Shown here: positions 25,436 through 33,169 of the stretch, piece by piece
Position numbering within the stretch: position 1 is the stretch's first letter
How the letters are laid out: each line of letters opens with the position of its first letter
Assembly (NCBI RefSeq): GCF_025421775.1
Contig: NZ_JAOEFX010000001.1
Coordinates: forward strand, 434,001 to 498,000
Length of the DNA stretch: 64,000 nt
Reading direction: 5' to 3'
Source of the DNA: Paenarthrobacter aurescens
GTDB taxonomy: Bacteria > Actinomycetota > Actinomycetes > Actinomycetales > Micrococcaceae
Program-made: the position numbers and the translations under genes
The notes under the pieces: generated by a model
What the model was told of the DNA's origin: nothing
The model's input: the letters and a program-made list of their open reading frames with translations, nothing else
Databases searched by the model: none

Positions 25436-26680
25436 ATGAGCCCCTCCAAGAGCCCGGCGGAGATCCTCGACATTGACGATGTCGAGGTTCGTATCTCGCA
25501 TCCGGACAAGGTGGTTTTTCCCCTGCCCGGGCTGACCAAGATCGATCTGGTCCGCTATTACCTTGCGGTCGCAGATGGTGCGCTGCGCGGTGCCGGCGGG
25601 CGGCCCATGGTCCTCAAACGCTTCCCCAGGGGCATCGACGCTGAACCGTTCTTCCAGAAACGCGTACCCGAAAACCACCCACCATTCATCGATACGGCGA
25701 CGCTTCACTACTCCTCCGGTACGTCTGCCGAAGAGACCGTCATCCGGGACGCGGCGGGCCTGGCCTGGGTGGTGAATCTTGGTTGCCTGGACCTCAACCC
25801 GCACCCCGTCCGCGCCGAGGACCTCGACCACCCGGACGAACTCCGGGTGGACCTTGACCCCATGCCAGGCGTGGACTGGTCGCAGATCGTGGACACCGCA
25901 TACGTGGCGCAGGAGGTGCTGGACGACGCCGGACTCGTCGGATGGCCGAAGACCAGCGGTTCGCGCGGGCTCCACATCCTGGTGCGGATCGCGCCTCAAT
26001 GGTCCTACCGCGACGTACGGCTCGCCGCCGAGACATTGGCGCGTGAAGTGGAGAACCGGGCCCCGGGCCTTGCCACCGCGCGATGGTGGAAGGAAGAACG
26101 GGGTGAAAGCGTATTTGTCGACTTCAACCAGAACGCCAAGGACCGCACCGTGGCCTCGGCGTACTCGGTTCGTTCCCTGCCCGATGCCCGCGTCTCGATG
26201 CCGCTCACCTGGAATGAAGTTCGTTCCGCCCGGCCGGATCAATTCACGGTGCTCACTGTGCCGGGGCGTTTCGCGGACGCGGGAGACCCTCACAGCGGAA
26301 TCAATGACGCGGTGGGCTCACTCGACGGACTGCTGGCCCTGGCTGCCGAGCTTGGCCCCGCGGAGAAAGCGCCCCGGAGCGGCGACGGCGCCGGTCGCCG
26401 GATGTCGGTGATGCCGCTCATCGAGGTTGCCCGCACGAAGACCAAACCTGAAGCTCTTGCTGCGCTGGACGAGTGGAAGGCACGGCATGCGGACCTCGTA
26501 ACCGCTTTGCACCCCGCGGACATCCTTGTTGACGGGATGCGTGGGTCGAGTTCGCTCTGGTACAGGGTGCGCATAAACCTGCAGCACATCCCCGAGGCCG
26601 AGCGTCCGCCGCAGGAGGAACTCCTTGCAGACTACGACCCATGGGCCGGCAAGGAGTGGCCGGGCCGTCCCGGTTCCTGA
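25436..26680 (+). CDS. LigD-type polymerase/primase domain protein (NHEJ PolDom)
   Basis: 414 residues. The first 310 are an archaeo-eukaryotic primase-like LigD polymerase domain: metal ligands Asp139 and Asp141 (RVDLDP) and Asp229 (VFVDFNQN), plus SGSRGLH at 174-180. All three catalytic carboxylates are present. The C-terminal 100 residues resemble a small extension rather than a ligase or nuclease domain. No ligase or Ku gene is in the window. It would fill gaps or add ribonucleotides during end joining. Starts 104 bp from divergent poxB; the antiporter begins one base after its stop. Confidence 0.88.
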   Translation: MSPSKSPAEILDIDDVEVRISHPDKVVFPLPGLTKIDLVRYYLAVADGALRGAGGRPMVLKRFPRGIDAEPFFQKRVPENHPPFIDTATLHYSSGTSAEETVIRDAAGLAWVVNLGCLDLNPHPVRAEDLDHPDELRVDLDPMPGVDWSQIVDTAYVAQEVLDDAGLVGWPKTSGSRGLHILVRIAPQWSYRDVRLAAETLAREVENRAPGLATARWWKEERGESVFVDFNQNAKDRTVASAYSVRSLPDARVSMPLTWNEVRSARPDQFTVLTVPGRFADAGDPHSGINDAVGSLDGLLALAAELGPAEKAPRSGDGAGRRMSVMPLIEVARTKTKPEALAALDEWKARHADLVTALHPADILVDGMRGSSSLWYRVRINLQHIPEAERPPQEELLADYDPWAGKEWPGRPGS

Positions 26681-26681
26681 G

Positions 26682-27956
26682 ATGCAAGGCTTATCCGCGT
26701 CGCTGGTTCTCATCGCAGCATTGGCTGTCGTAGCGCCTATCGCCGCCCGGCTGCTCGATCGAGTGGTCAAGGTGCCCATTGTGGTGTTCGAAATCGTTTT
26801 GGGTATCTTGCTTGGCCCCAGCCTGCTGGGGTGGATCGAGTCCACGGCGTTTACGGACACACTGGCCGATTTCGGGCTGGCCATGCTCTTCTTCGTGGCT
26901 GGGAACGAGATCGATTTCGCCGCGATCCGCGGACGGCCCCTCAAACGGGCCTCCTCCGGCTGGCTCATCTCATTGGCAGCCGGCATTGGAGCCGGCTTTG
27001 CCCTCGCCCCTGCGCCCGAGGCTGCCGTGATCATCGGTGTGGCCCTCTGCTCCACAGCACTGGGCACCCTGCTTCCCATCATCCGCGACGCCGGTGAATC
27101 CAAGTCGCACATCGGTATCGCCGTGGCCGCTTTGGGGGCGGTCGGCGAGTTCGGCCCGCTGATTGCCATCTCGCTGTTCTTCAGTGGCAAGCAACTGGGA
27201 ACGGCATCAGGGGTACTGCTGGGATTCGTTCTCTTAACCGGAGTCGCCATATTCCTGGCCTCGCGGGCGCGGCACACGTTGTTCCATGCCCAAGTCACCA
27301 GGACCCTGCACACCAGCAGCCAATTTGCCATGCGCTCCATCATGTTGATCCTCAGCGCGCTGGTTGTACTAAGCATGGTGTTGGGGCTCGACATGCTGTT
27401 GGGCGCATTCGCCGCCGGCGTCCTCTGGCAAGTCACCATAGCGCGTGCTCCTGAAGAGGACCGTCAAGTCATTGAGACGAAGATCGACGCCGTCGCGTTC
27501 GGTTTCCTGGTGCCCATCTTCTTCATCGACACCGGAATCGACTTTGACTTGGGTGCGCTGACATCCAGCCCCGCTACTCTGGCCCTGGTCCCGCTGTTCC
27601 TGGTCCTCCTGCTGATGATCCGGGGTCTGCCATCGTTGCTTGCAGCTCCGTCCGGATCCACGCGCGCTGAGAAGCGGGCCCTTATGCTGTTCGGGGCGAC
27701 GGGCCTGCCTATCATCGTGGCTGTGACCACCATTGGCCGGGAACACGGCTTCATCACCAGCGGAATTTCGTCCGCCCTCATTGGCGCAGGAATGCTCTCG
27801 GTGTTGCTGTTTCCGTTACTGGCCCTTGGGCAGTTGCAGCGGAGGGAACGGCGTGGCCCTCACCAGGCATCTCCGCCCCAAAGCAGTACGGAACAAAGCC
27901 CGCAGAAGCACGACGGCGACCTTCCGCCGTCGGGCGCTTCCCCCACCGCGCCGTAG
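26682..27956 (+). CDS. Kef-type cation:proton antiporter (CPA2 family)
   Basis: 424-residue integral membrane protein with about twelve helices of the Na+/H+ exchanger fold; typical helix segments are VVFEIVLGILLGPSLLG and MLFFVAGNEIDF, and the ligand-binding TrkA-N domain of full-length KefB/C is absent. Probably exchanges K+ or Na+ for protons. The ATG begins one base after the LigD-Pol stop, so the two are likely co-translated, although a functional link is not obvious. The hydrophilic tail after residue 380 is low-complexity and Gln/Ser-rich. Confidence 0.85.
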   Translation: MQGLSASLVLIAALAVVAPIAARLLDRVVKVPIVVFEIVLGILLGPSLLGWIESTAFTDTLADFGLAMLFFVAGNEIDFAAIRGRPLKRASSGWLISLAAGIGAGFALAPAPEAAVIIGVALCSTALGTLLPIIRDAGESKSHIGIAVAALGAVGEFGPLIAISLFFSGKQLGTASGVLLGFVLLTGVAIFLASRARHTLFHAQVTRTLHTSSQFAMRSIMLILSALVVLSMVLGLDMLLGAFAAGVLWQVTIARAPEEDRQVIETKIDAVAFGFLVPIFFIDTGIDFDLGALTSSPATLALVPLFLVLLLMIRGLPSLLAAPSGSTRAEKRALMLFGATGLPIIVAVTTIGREHGFITSGISSALIGAGMLSVLLFPLLALGQLQRRERRGPHQASPPQSSTEQSPQKHDGDLPPSGASPTAP

Positions 27957-28011
27957 CGGGGACCTCGGACGCAGCTTTGCAGACGAACGCGGGCACCCTT
28001 AGGGTGGAATC

Positions 28012-28026
28012 AATAAGCTTACTTAG
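28012..28026 (+). promoter_or_regulatory. TAAG-N4-CTTA element upstream of the stress SDR gene
   Basis: AATAAGCTTACTTAG, with strict TAAG-CTTA-CTTA spacing, 54 bp before the SDR start. A small CACCC-TTA-GGGTG stem lies immediately upstream at 27994-28006. One of five related elements in the window. Confidence 0.5.
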
Positions 28027-28080
28027 CTTTAGTGGCGTTTTGCCCGTCGACAGTTTTCCCGATGACAACAGGAGGACCAC

Positions 28081-28974
28081 ATGACTGATCAGTACACGTT
28101 CCGAAACCCGGTCACCGCCTACGAACAGATCTCACCACCGAAACAACACCAGGCCGAGCCCGGCCTCGACGCGGAGCTGACGCCCAAGGCGGATCTCGGC
28201 GAAGAGAGTTATCGGGGTACCGGGCGGCTGGAAGGCCGCAAGGCAATCGTCACGGGGGCCGACTCGGGTATCGGAGCCGCTACAGCCATCGCTTTCGCGC
28301 GCGAGGGGGCCGACGTCGTTCTCTCCTACCTTCCCGATGAGGAAGAAGACGCAGCGCGAATTGCCGGCATCATCGAGGCCGCGGGCCGTAAGGCCGTAAA
28401 AGTCCCCGGCGACCTCAAGGATTCCGCCACGTGCCAGGAAGTGGTGGATACCGCCGTCGCTGTCCTCGGTGGAGTGGACATCCTGGTCAACAACGCGGGC
28501 AAGCAGGTGGCCCAGGAGAACCTGGCCGACATCACCGACGAACAATTCGACCATACGCAGAAGACCAACGTGTACGCCATGTTCTGGCTGACCAAGGCCG
28601 CCCTTCCACACCTGCCCGCTGGCTCCACCATCATCAACACCACATCCATCCAGGCCTACAGCCCGTCGCCCACCCTGGTGGACTATGCCACCACCAAGGC
28701 CAGCATCAACAACTTCACCAAAGGGCTGGCACAGCAACTCGCTCCCAAAGGCATTCGGGTGAACGCCGTAGCGCCCGGCCCCATTTGGACGCCGCTGCAG
28801 GTGAGTAGCGGCCAGCCCAAGGAGGCCCTCCCGGAATTCGGGCAGTCCACTCCCCTGGGCCGCGCCGGCCAGCCAGCCGAACTGGCTCCGGCGTATGTCT
28901 TCCTGGCCTCGGCGGAGTCCAGCTACGTGGTGGGTGAAACCCTGAACGTCAATGGCGGCAGCCCTACGCCATAG
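28081..28974 (+). CDS. SDR family oxidoreductase (YghA/general stress protein 39 type)
   Basis: 297-residue classical short-chain dehydrogenase with the extended N-terminus (about 45 residues, YTFRNPVTAYEQISPPKQHQ) typical of the YghA/GSP39 group. NAD(P) motif GADSGIG at 59-65, NNAG at 137-140, catalytic Ser189, Tyr202 and Lys206 (YATTK). These act on glucose or small alcohols/aldehydes and are commonly general-stress proteins. ATG with AGGAGGA upstream. It is immediately followed by the hydrolase relic. Confidence 0.9.
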   Translation: MTDQYTFRNPVTAYEQISPPKQHQAEPGLDAELTPKADLGEESYRGTGRLEGRKAIVTGADSGIGAATAIAFAREGADVVLSYLPDEEEDAARIAGIIEAAGRKAVKVPGDLKDSATCQEVVDTAVAVLGGVDILVNNAGKQVAQENLADITDEQFDHTQKTNVYAMFWLTKAALPHLPAGSTIINTTSIQAYSPSPTLVDYATTKASINNFTKGLAQQLAPKGIRVNAVAPGPIWTPLQVSSGQPKEALPEFGQSTPLGRAGQPAELAPAYVFLASAESSYVVGETLNVNGGSPTP

Positions 28975-28980
28975 CTGAGC

Positions 28981-29408
28981 CTCAGGTCAGCGGGACCCCG
29001 TGGTGGGGCGGTTTCTTATCTCCTCGCCCAGGTCCAGCCAGGCAGGATTGCCCGGCTGATTGTCATTGCCCGGCTGGTTGTCGAGGACGCCCCTCCGCCC
29101 TATCCACGGGACCGCCCGCTGCCCGAACAGCCGGAAGGCGAGCTGCCATTCGGCTGGGCAGCCGTCCCGGCCATCGCACGGCAAGTCAACGACCCGACAC
29201 GGCGGTGACGGGCACACTTGCCCGATATCACCGCTCCAACACTGCTGATCGGCGGCGGAGCAAGCAGTCGAATTCCCCCAGGAATTGCCGGACGAAGTGT
29301 CGGAGCTCATGCTGGACTTCATTGTTTTGACGCTGGATACGGGGCAAATCAACCACAGCAGGGCACCGGCGGATCTCATCCCGGCCGTAGTGAATTGGCT
29401 CGGCGGTG
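28981..29408 (+). pseudogene. Truncated, frameshifted alpha/beta-hydrolase
   Basis: The plus strand encodes recognisable alpha/beta-hydrolase segments, broken by lesions. From 28981 one frame reads GGAVSYLLAQVQPGRIAR (just after a nucleophile elbow), then VVEDAPPPYPRDRPLPEQPEG and FGWAAVPAIARQVNDP, stopping at TGA 29207-29209 where a Trp is expected. The same frame resumes as RAHLPDITAPTLLIGGG. After about 29280 homology moves to another frame: PDEVSELM and TLDTGQINHSRAPADLIPAVVNWL. The 5' half, including the nucleophile region, is missing. The remnant abuts the SDR stop. Lesions: 5' deletion, in-frame 18-bp duplication, nonsense codon and frameshift. Confidence 0.8.
29047..29082. repeat. 18-bp in-frame tandem duplication in the hydrolase relic
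   Basis: ATTGCCCGGCTGATTGTC and ATTGCCCGGCTGGTTGTC lie side by side (29047-29064, 29065-29082), differing at one base. Each encodes IARL-I/V-V, so intact relatives presumably have a single copy followed by VEDAPPPYP. Confidence 0.8.
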
Positions 29409-29432
29409 GGCCCGGAAAACGAGCGCCTGGCC

Positions 29433-30629
29433 TTATGCCCGACCCTTCAGGATCAGGTGCCAGTAAACCTGCGGGAACATGATGCGGTCCACCCACCACG
29501 CCAACCGGCTCTCCTTCCACGTGGGCACCTTCGGGAGGGTGGGCATCGGGCGATAGTGGTCATCGAATTCGGCGAAGACCACTGTGTTGCGCGAAACGGT
29601 GATGGGGCACACCGAGTATCCGTTGTATTTCATAGTGGGCGGGTGGCCCTTCCGCGCAGCCACGAGGTTTGTTGCCAGCACCTTGGTCTGTTTCCGCAAC
29701 GCTCCACCGGCCTTTGAGTTGGCAGTAGCTGCAGCATCGCCCAAGGACCAAACGTTGGGGTAGCGGACGTGGCGCAACGTTTCCGTATCCACCTCAACGA
29801 ACCCGTCCCGCAGGCCGGGCGCCGGCAGATCCGTTTCCTTGAGCCAATCCGGCGCCGACTGCGGCGGGACGGCATTGAGGACATCGTAGGTCAGGTTCTC
29901 TGTAGTGTTCGTGACGTTGTTGCGGATGGTGGCCTGCCGGCTGGCAGGATTCACCGCCACCAGTTCGCTGTTTGTCCGGAGCTCAATGCCGTATTCGGCG
30001 ATTTTCCGATCAAGTTCCTTATCCACCTCCGGGACGCCGAAGACTGTGGGATAGGGCTGGACCATGACTACCCGGATCTTTTCCAAGACACCTTGTTCCC
30101 GCCAATAGTCACAGGCCAGGTACATCGGTTTTTGGCTGGCGCCCCCGCATTTAATCGGCCCGGAAGGCATCGTGAATACCGCAGTGCCGGACCGCAGGCC
30201 GCTCAAAAGCGACCACAGCTTGGGAGCGAGTTCGAATTCGTAGTGGGACGCGCCATACGGCGAATGGACGGCCTCGGCCAATCCCGGAACGGAATCCCAT
30301 CCATACTGCAGCCCGGGACAGACCACCAAGTGCCCATAACCCACGTTATCGCCGGATGCCAGAGTCACGGCCCGGGCCTTGGCGTCCACGTCAACTGCAT
30401 GGTCCTTGATCCAGGCAACACCCTTGGGCATCACCGACGCTTGGCTGCGGACAGCCTCCTTGACCTCAGCCCTGCCGCCGGCAATATGGGAAAACAACGG
30501 CTGGTAGAGGTGGTGCTCCTTGGGTTCAATGATGCCAATATCCCGCACCCCGTATCTCGCCAAGCGGGCCGCCAGCGACACTCCCGCATTGCCGCCGCCT
30601 ATGATCACCACGTCATGCTGATGGGCCAT
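29433..30629 (-). CDS. FAD/NAD(P)-dependent oxidoreductase, sulfide:quinone reductase-like
   Basis: 398 residues of the two-dinucleotide-binding-domain family: FAD motif VVIIGGGNAGVSLAARLA near residue 8, YQPLFSHIAGG, and the C-terminal FAD-contact NVWSLGDAAATANSKAGGA. Cys in VVCPGLQY and GPIKCGGASQK correspond to redox-active SQR positions, so oxidation of sulfide or a persulfide with electrons to quinone is plausible. The last 40 residues, with Trp-rich WWVDRIMFPQVYWHL, suit membrane association. HVA_TUDOR gene is four bases upstream on the same strand. Confidence 0.85.
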   Translation of the reverse strand: MAHQHDVVIIGGGNAGVSLAARLARYGVRDIGIIEPKEHHLYQPLFSHIAGGRAEVKEAVRSQASVMPKGVAWIKDHAVDVDAKARAVTLASGDNVGYGHLVVCPGLQYGWDSVPGLAEAVHSPYGASHYEFELAPKLWSLLSGLRSGTAVFTMPSGPIKCGGASQKPMYLACDYWREQGVLEKIRVVMVQPYPTVFGVPEVDKELDRKIAEYGIELRTNSELVAVNPASRQATIRNNVTNTTENLTYDVLNAVPPQSAPDWLKETDLPAPGLRDGFVEVDTETLRHVRYPNVWSLGDAAATANSKAGGALRKQTKVLATNLVAARKGHPPTMKYNGYSVCPITVSRNTVVFAEFDDHYRPMPTLPKVPTWKESRLAWWVDRIMFPQVYWHLILKGRA

Positions 30630-30633
30630 CGTG

Positions 30634-30840
30634 CTACTTCTTTTCAGTCAGCGCGGAGCTTTTGTGCGCCGCCCTGGCGCCGGTTTTGTCCGACTCCACC
30701 ACGTATTGGGGCTCGTCTTCAGTGGCCCGATGGGTATTGCCGTCCAGCACGAAATCGCTGGTCTTCTTTTCCACAATCTTTCCGTGCGTCTTGCCTTGGG
30801 AGGTATTCCACTCGACGCGGGTTCCCTTGCTCAGTGCCAT
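30634..30840 (-). CDS. HVA_TUDOR (DUF2945) small protein
   Basis: 68 residues with the signature of the hypervirulence-associated TUDOR domain: KGTRVEWNTSQGKTHGKIV, then VLDGNTHRATEDEPQYVVESDKTGARAAHKSSAL. Small beta-barrel expected; found beside stress genes in many actinobacteria, function unknown. First gene of a pair with the SQR-like protein. A TAAGCATGATGA element is 50 bp upstream. Confidence 0.85.
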   Translation of the reverse strand: MALSKGTRVEWNTSQGKTHGKIVEKKTSDFVLDGNTHRATEDEPQYVVESDKTGARAAHKSSALTEKK

Positions 30841-30889
30841 GTCCGCTCCAATGTGTGGTTGCCAGCTCTGACTTCAAGCGCTCCACAAT

Positions 30890-30904
30890 AGTAAGCATGA
30901 TGAT
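30890..30904 (-). promoter_or_regulatory. TAAG element upstream of the HVA_TUDOR/SQR pair
   Basis: AGTAAGCATGATGAT, 50 bp before the HVA_TUDOR start; left half matches the shared element exactly, right half is degenerate (ATGA for CTTA). Confidence 0.4.
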
Positions 30905-30922
30905 CTTTTTCGCGGAACCCTC

Positions 30923-31501
30923 CTACGGAGGTTCCTGGCGGGGTGGGTCCTGTCCCGCGAGCCCGTCCACGGATTCGCGGATGAGGTCGGCATGGCCATT
31001 ATGCCTGGCGTATTCCTCGATCATATTCAGGAGGATGTAGCGCAGGCTGGGCAGCTCAATGTCAGGACGCGAAGCGATGGTGCCCTGCCTGCCCGGACCA
31101 GCATCCGCCATCGCCTCCGCGAACAGGGCACGAGAACGGGCTACAGCCGCACGCCACCGTCCATACAGTTGCGCAGGCGTCTCCTCGGCAGCCGAGTCCC
31201 AGTCCCAGTCAGGATTGGCCTGCCAGTCGACGGCATTCCAAGGGGGAAGCTGGCTGCGGCCATGCAGCCACTCTGTGGACATATCATCTTCGAAGCGGGC
31301 CAGGTGCTTGAGCAGTCCGCCCAATGTCATCGATGACGGGGCGAGCCTCGCCCGCAAGCTGGCCGAGTCCAGCGAACCGGCCTTCCATTCAAACGTCGCC
31401 CTCTGCCGCTCCAGGAAACCCAGCAGCGTTGTGGCCTCGTCCGCCGCCACCGGAGGATCGGTGCTGGGCTGGTCGGTTTGGCTGGGCTGGTCACTGGTCA
31501 C
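30923..31501 (-). CDS. DinB-like (DUF664) four-helix-bundle protein
   Basis: 192 residues: a hydrophilic Asp/Gln/Ser/Pro N-terminus, then a DinB/YfiT-type bundle with LKHLARFEDD (first His ligand) and EEYARHNGHADLIRE (two further His), the usual three-His metal site of thiol-dependent transferases such as mycothiol S-transferases. Substrate unknown. Start is a GTG inside a 7-bp tandem repeat; every repeat unit supplies a GTG, so the N-terminus may vary. The upstream APC gene ends within the same repeat, giving an overlap zone and no separate ribosome site. Confidence 0.82.
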   Translation of the reverse strand: MTSDQPSQTDQPSTDPPVAADEATTLLGFLERQRATFEWKAGSLDSASLRARLAPSSMTLGGLLKHLARFEDDMSTEWLHGRSQLPPWNAVDWQANPDWDWDSAAEETPAQLYGRWRAAVARSRALFAEAMADAGPGRQGTIASRPDIELPSLRYILLNMIEEYARHNGHADLIRESVDGLAGQDPPRQEPP

Positions 31502-31522
31502 TGGTCACTGGTCACTGTTCAC
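31488..31522. repeat. Heptanucleotide tandem repeat at the APC-DinB junction
   Basis: Four exact TGGTCAC units (31488-31515) and a fifth TGTTCAC (31516-31522). On the minus strand each unit reads GTGACCA, placing a possible GTG start in all three frames by turns. The APC stop (TGA at 31521-31519) and the DinB start (31501-31499) are both inside. Confidence 0.85.
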
Positions 31523-32964
31523 TGGTCCGTTGGACCAACTCTGGCGTTGGACTTCCTGGTGATAAGCCATGTGATCACCCACAGCACAACTCCGATGGCC
31601 ATCAGGCCGCCGGCCACCTGATACTGGATGGGGTTTCTACCCACCCAGGGACCCGCGAGGAAGGCACACAGAACGGCCGCAACCAAGGGCAACTGCCCCG
31701 GCGAGGTGAAAAAGACCTTGCGGTCAGGGTCCCTCTTGCGGCGGAGTACGACGCACGCCACGTTGACCACCGTGAACACGCACAGCAGCAGGAATGCCGT
31801 TGTCCCCGAAAGATTGGCCACGATGTTGCTTTCCGGATCGAGGCTGACGTACCAGATCAGTCCGAGGGCGAGAACGGTGGAAAACGTGATGCCGGCCCAC
31901 GGTGAACGGCGCCCAGGCAACACCTTTCCCAGGCCTCGCGGCAGGACGTTTTGCCTGGCCATCCCGTAGATCAAGCGGCTGGCCATCAGCATATTGATCA
32001 GTGCTGTGTTAGCCACAGCGAAGACAGCAAGGAACGGGAAGATCTTATCGATCGGGAAGTCCGGCGATCCCTTGTGCACGACTTCCAGGAGTGCGGCTCC
32101 TTCGGCTTCCCTGATCCCACCAAGCTCCGCAGGAGTGAGTACGCTGACAACAGACACCGCTACGAGCATGTAAAGGAGAACCGCGATGCCGAGTCCCGTC
32201 AGCATGGTGCGCGGGAAGATCCGCTCGGGGTTCTTTGTCTCCTCGACCATGTTCACCGAGTCCTCGAAACCGACCATCGCGAAAAAGGCGATGGAGGTCG
32301 CTGCAGTAACCGCCAGGAACAGTCCCTTGTCCTGGTAGTCGGTAAACACTGTGATTTCCTGGATGTTGCCCGTCCCTTGGGCCATCACGAAAAAGCCGAC
32401 GCCGATCACGATGCACAAGGCGACAACCTCAACCAGCGTCAGCACGACGTTGAACTTCACACTCTCGCCGACACCGCGCAGGTTGATCACGGCCAGAAGC
32501 AGCATGAATCCGACTGCGACCGCAGTAATCCAGCCCCGGTCGGGGGCGCCCATCCAGCCGTTGACCTCCAAGCCACCGAAGAGGTTCTGGGCGAGGACAT
32601 TGGCCGAGGTCGACGCGCTGGTTATGCCGGAACAGACCACGGCGAACGCCACGAGGAACGTGACGAAGTGGATTCCGAAGGCTTTGTGCGTGTAGAGCGC
32701 GGCACCTGCTGCCTGGGGGTACTGCGTGACCAGTTCCAAGTAGGAAAACGCAGTGAGTGTCGCAACGATGAATGCGAGAAGGAACGGCAGCCAGACGATG
32801 CCGCCGACTGTTCCGGCCATTGTCCCGGTGACTGCATAGACGCCCGCTCCAAGGATGTCGCCGACGATGAAGAGGAGCAGGAGCTTGGGTCCCAGGACGC
32901 GTTTGAGTTGAGGTTCTTCGTTGGCGGCCGGGGCCTCGAAGTCATTGTCGGATGTGGTGCTCAT
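31519..32964 (-). CDS. APC-family amino acid/polyamine permease
   Basis: 481 residues with twelve hydrophobic segments and the APC helix-1 motif GDILGAGVYAVTGTMAG, with EEPQLKRVLGPKLLLLF before it. The substrate cannot be read, but cationic amino acids or GABA-type compounds are usual for this branch. ATG (MSTTSDND) follows GGAGG by five bases; upstream in-frame sequence is non-coding. A paralogue is at 46752. The stop falls in the heptamer repeat and the DinB gene is next. Confidence 0.88.
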   Translation of the reverse strand: MSTTSDNDFEAPAANEEPQLKRVLGPKLLLLFIVGDILGAGVYAVTGTMAGTVGGIVWLPFLLAFIVATLTAFSYLELVTQYPQAAGAALYTHKAFGIHFVTFLVAFAVVCSGITSASTSANVLAQNLFGGLEVNGWMGAPDRGWITAVAVGFMLLLAVINLRGVGESVKFNVVLTLVEVVALCIVIGVGFFVMAQGTGNIQEITVFTDYQDKGLFLAVTAATSIAFFAMVGFEDSVNMVEETKNPERIFPRTMLTGLGIAVLLYMLVAVSVVSVLTPAELGGIREAEGAALLEVVHKGSPDFPIDKIFPFLAVFAVANTALINMLMASRLIYGMARQNVLPRGLGKVLPGRRSPWAGITFSTVLALGLIWYVSLDPESNIVANLSGTTAFLLLCVFTVVNVACVVLRRKRDPDRKVFFTSPGQLPLVAAVLCAFLAGPWVGRNPIQYQVAGGLMAIGVVLWVITWLITRKSNARVGPTDQ

Positions 32965-33005
32965 GGTCGACCTCCACGGCAGGTGCACGTCACCAGGATC
33001 GTGCA

Positions 33006-33035
33006 CAGGATCAGGCTTATCCCACTCTGATCCTG
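33006..33035. promoter_or_regulatory. Inverted repeat upstream of the APC permease gene
   Basis: CAGGATCAG (33006-33014) and CTGATCCTG (33027-33035) are perfect reverse complements 12 bases apart, 42 bp before the APC start. A partial third copy (CCAGGATC) lies at 32993-33000. A candidate operator for either divergent gene. Confidence 0.45.
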
Positions 33036-33169
33036 TCGATTCGCTTTGGCAACACTGTCGCGATGGAACCGTGCCCTTCCTGACGGGTCGCCTGGTGCAA
33101 TATTCTGGGCCAACCAGCCTGCGGCGCAAGGCGAACAGCAGGACAAGGATCGCTCCGGGAGGACCATCG

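Noticed and set aside
28987..29520. Minus-strand open frame of 177 codons over the hydrolase relic
   Set aside because: No recognisable domain; the plus strand shows hydrolase homology in pieces, so this frame is accidental.
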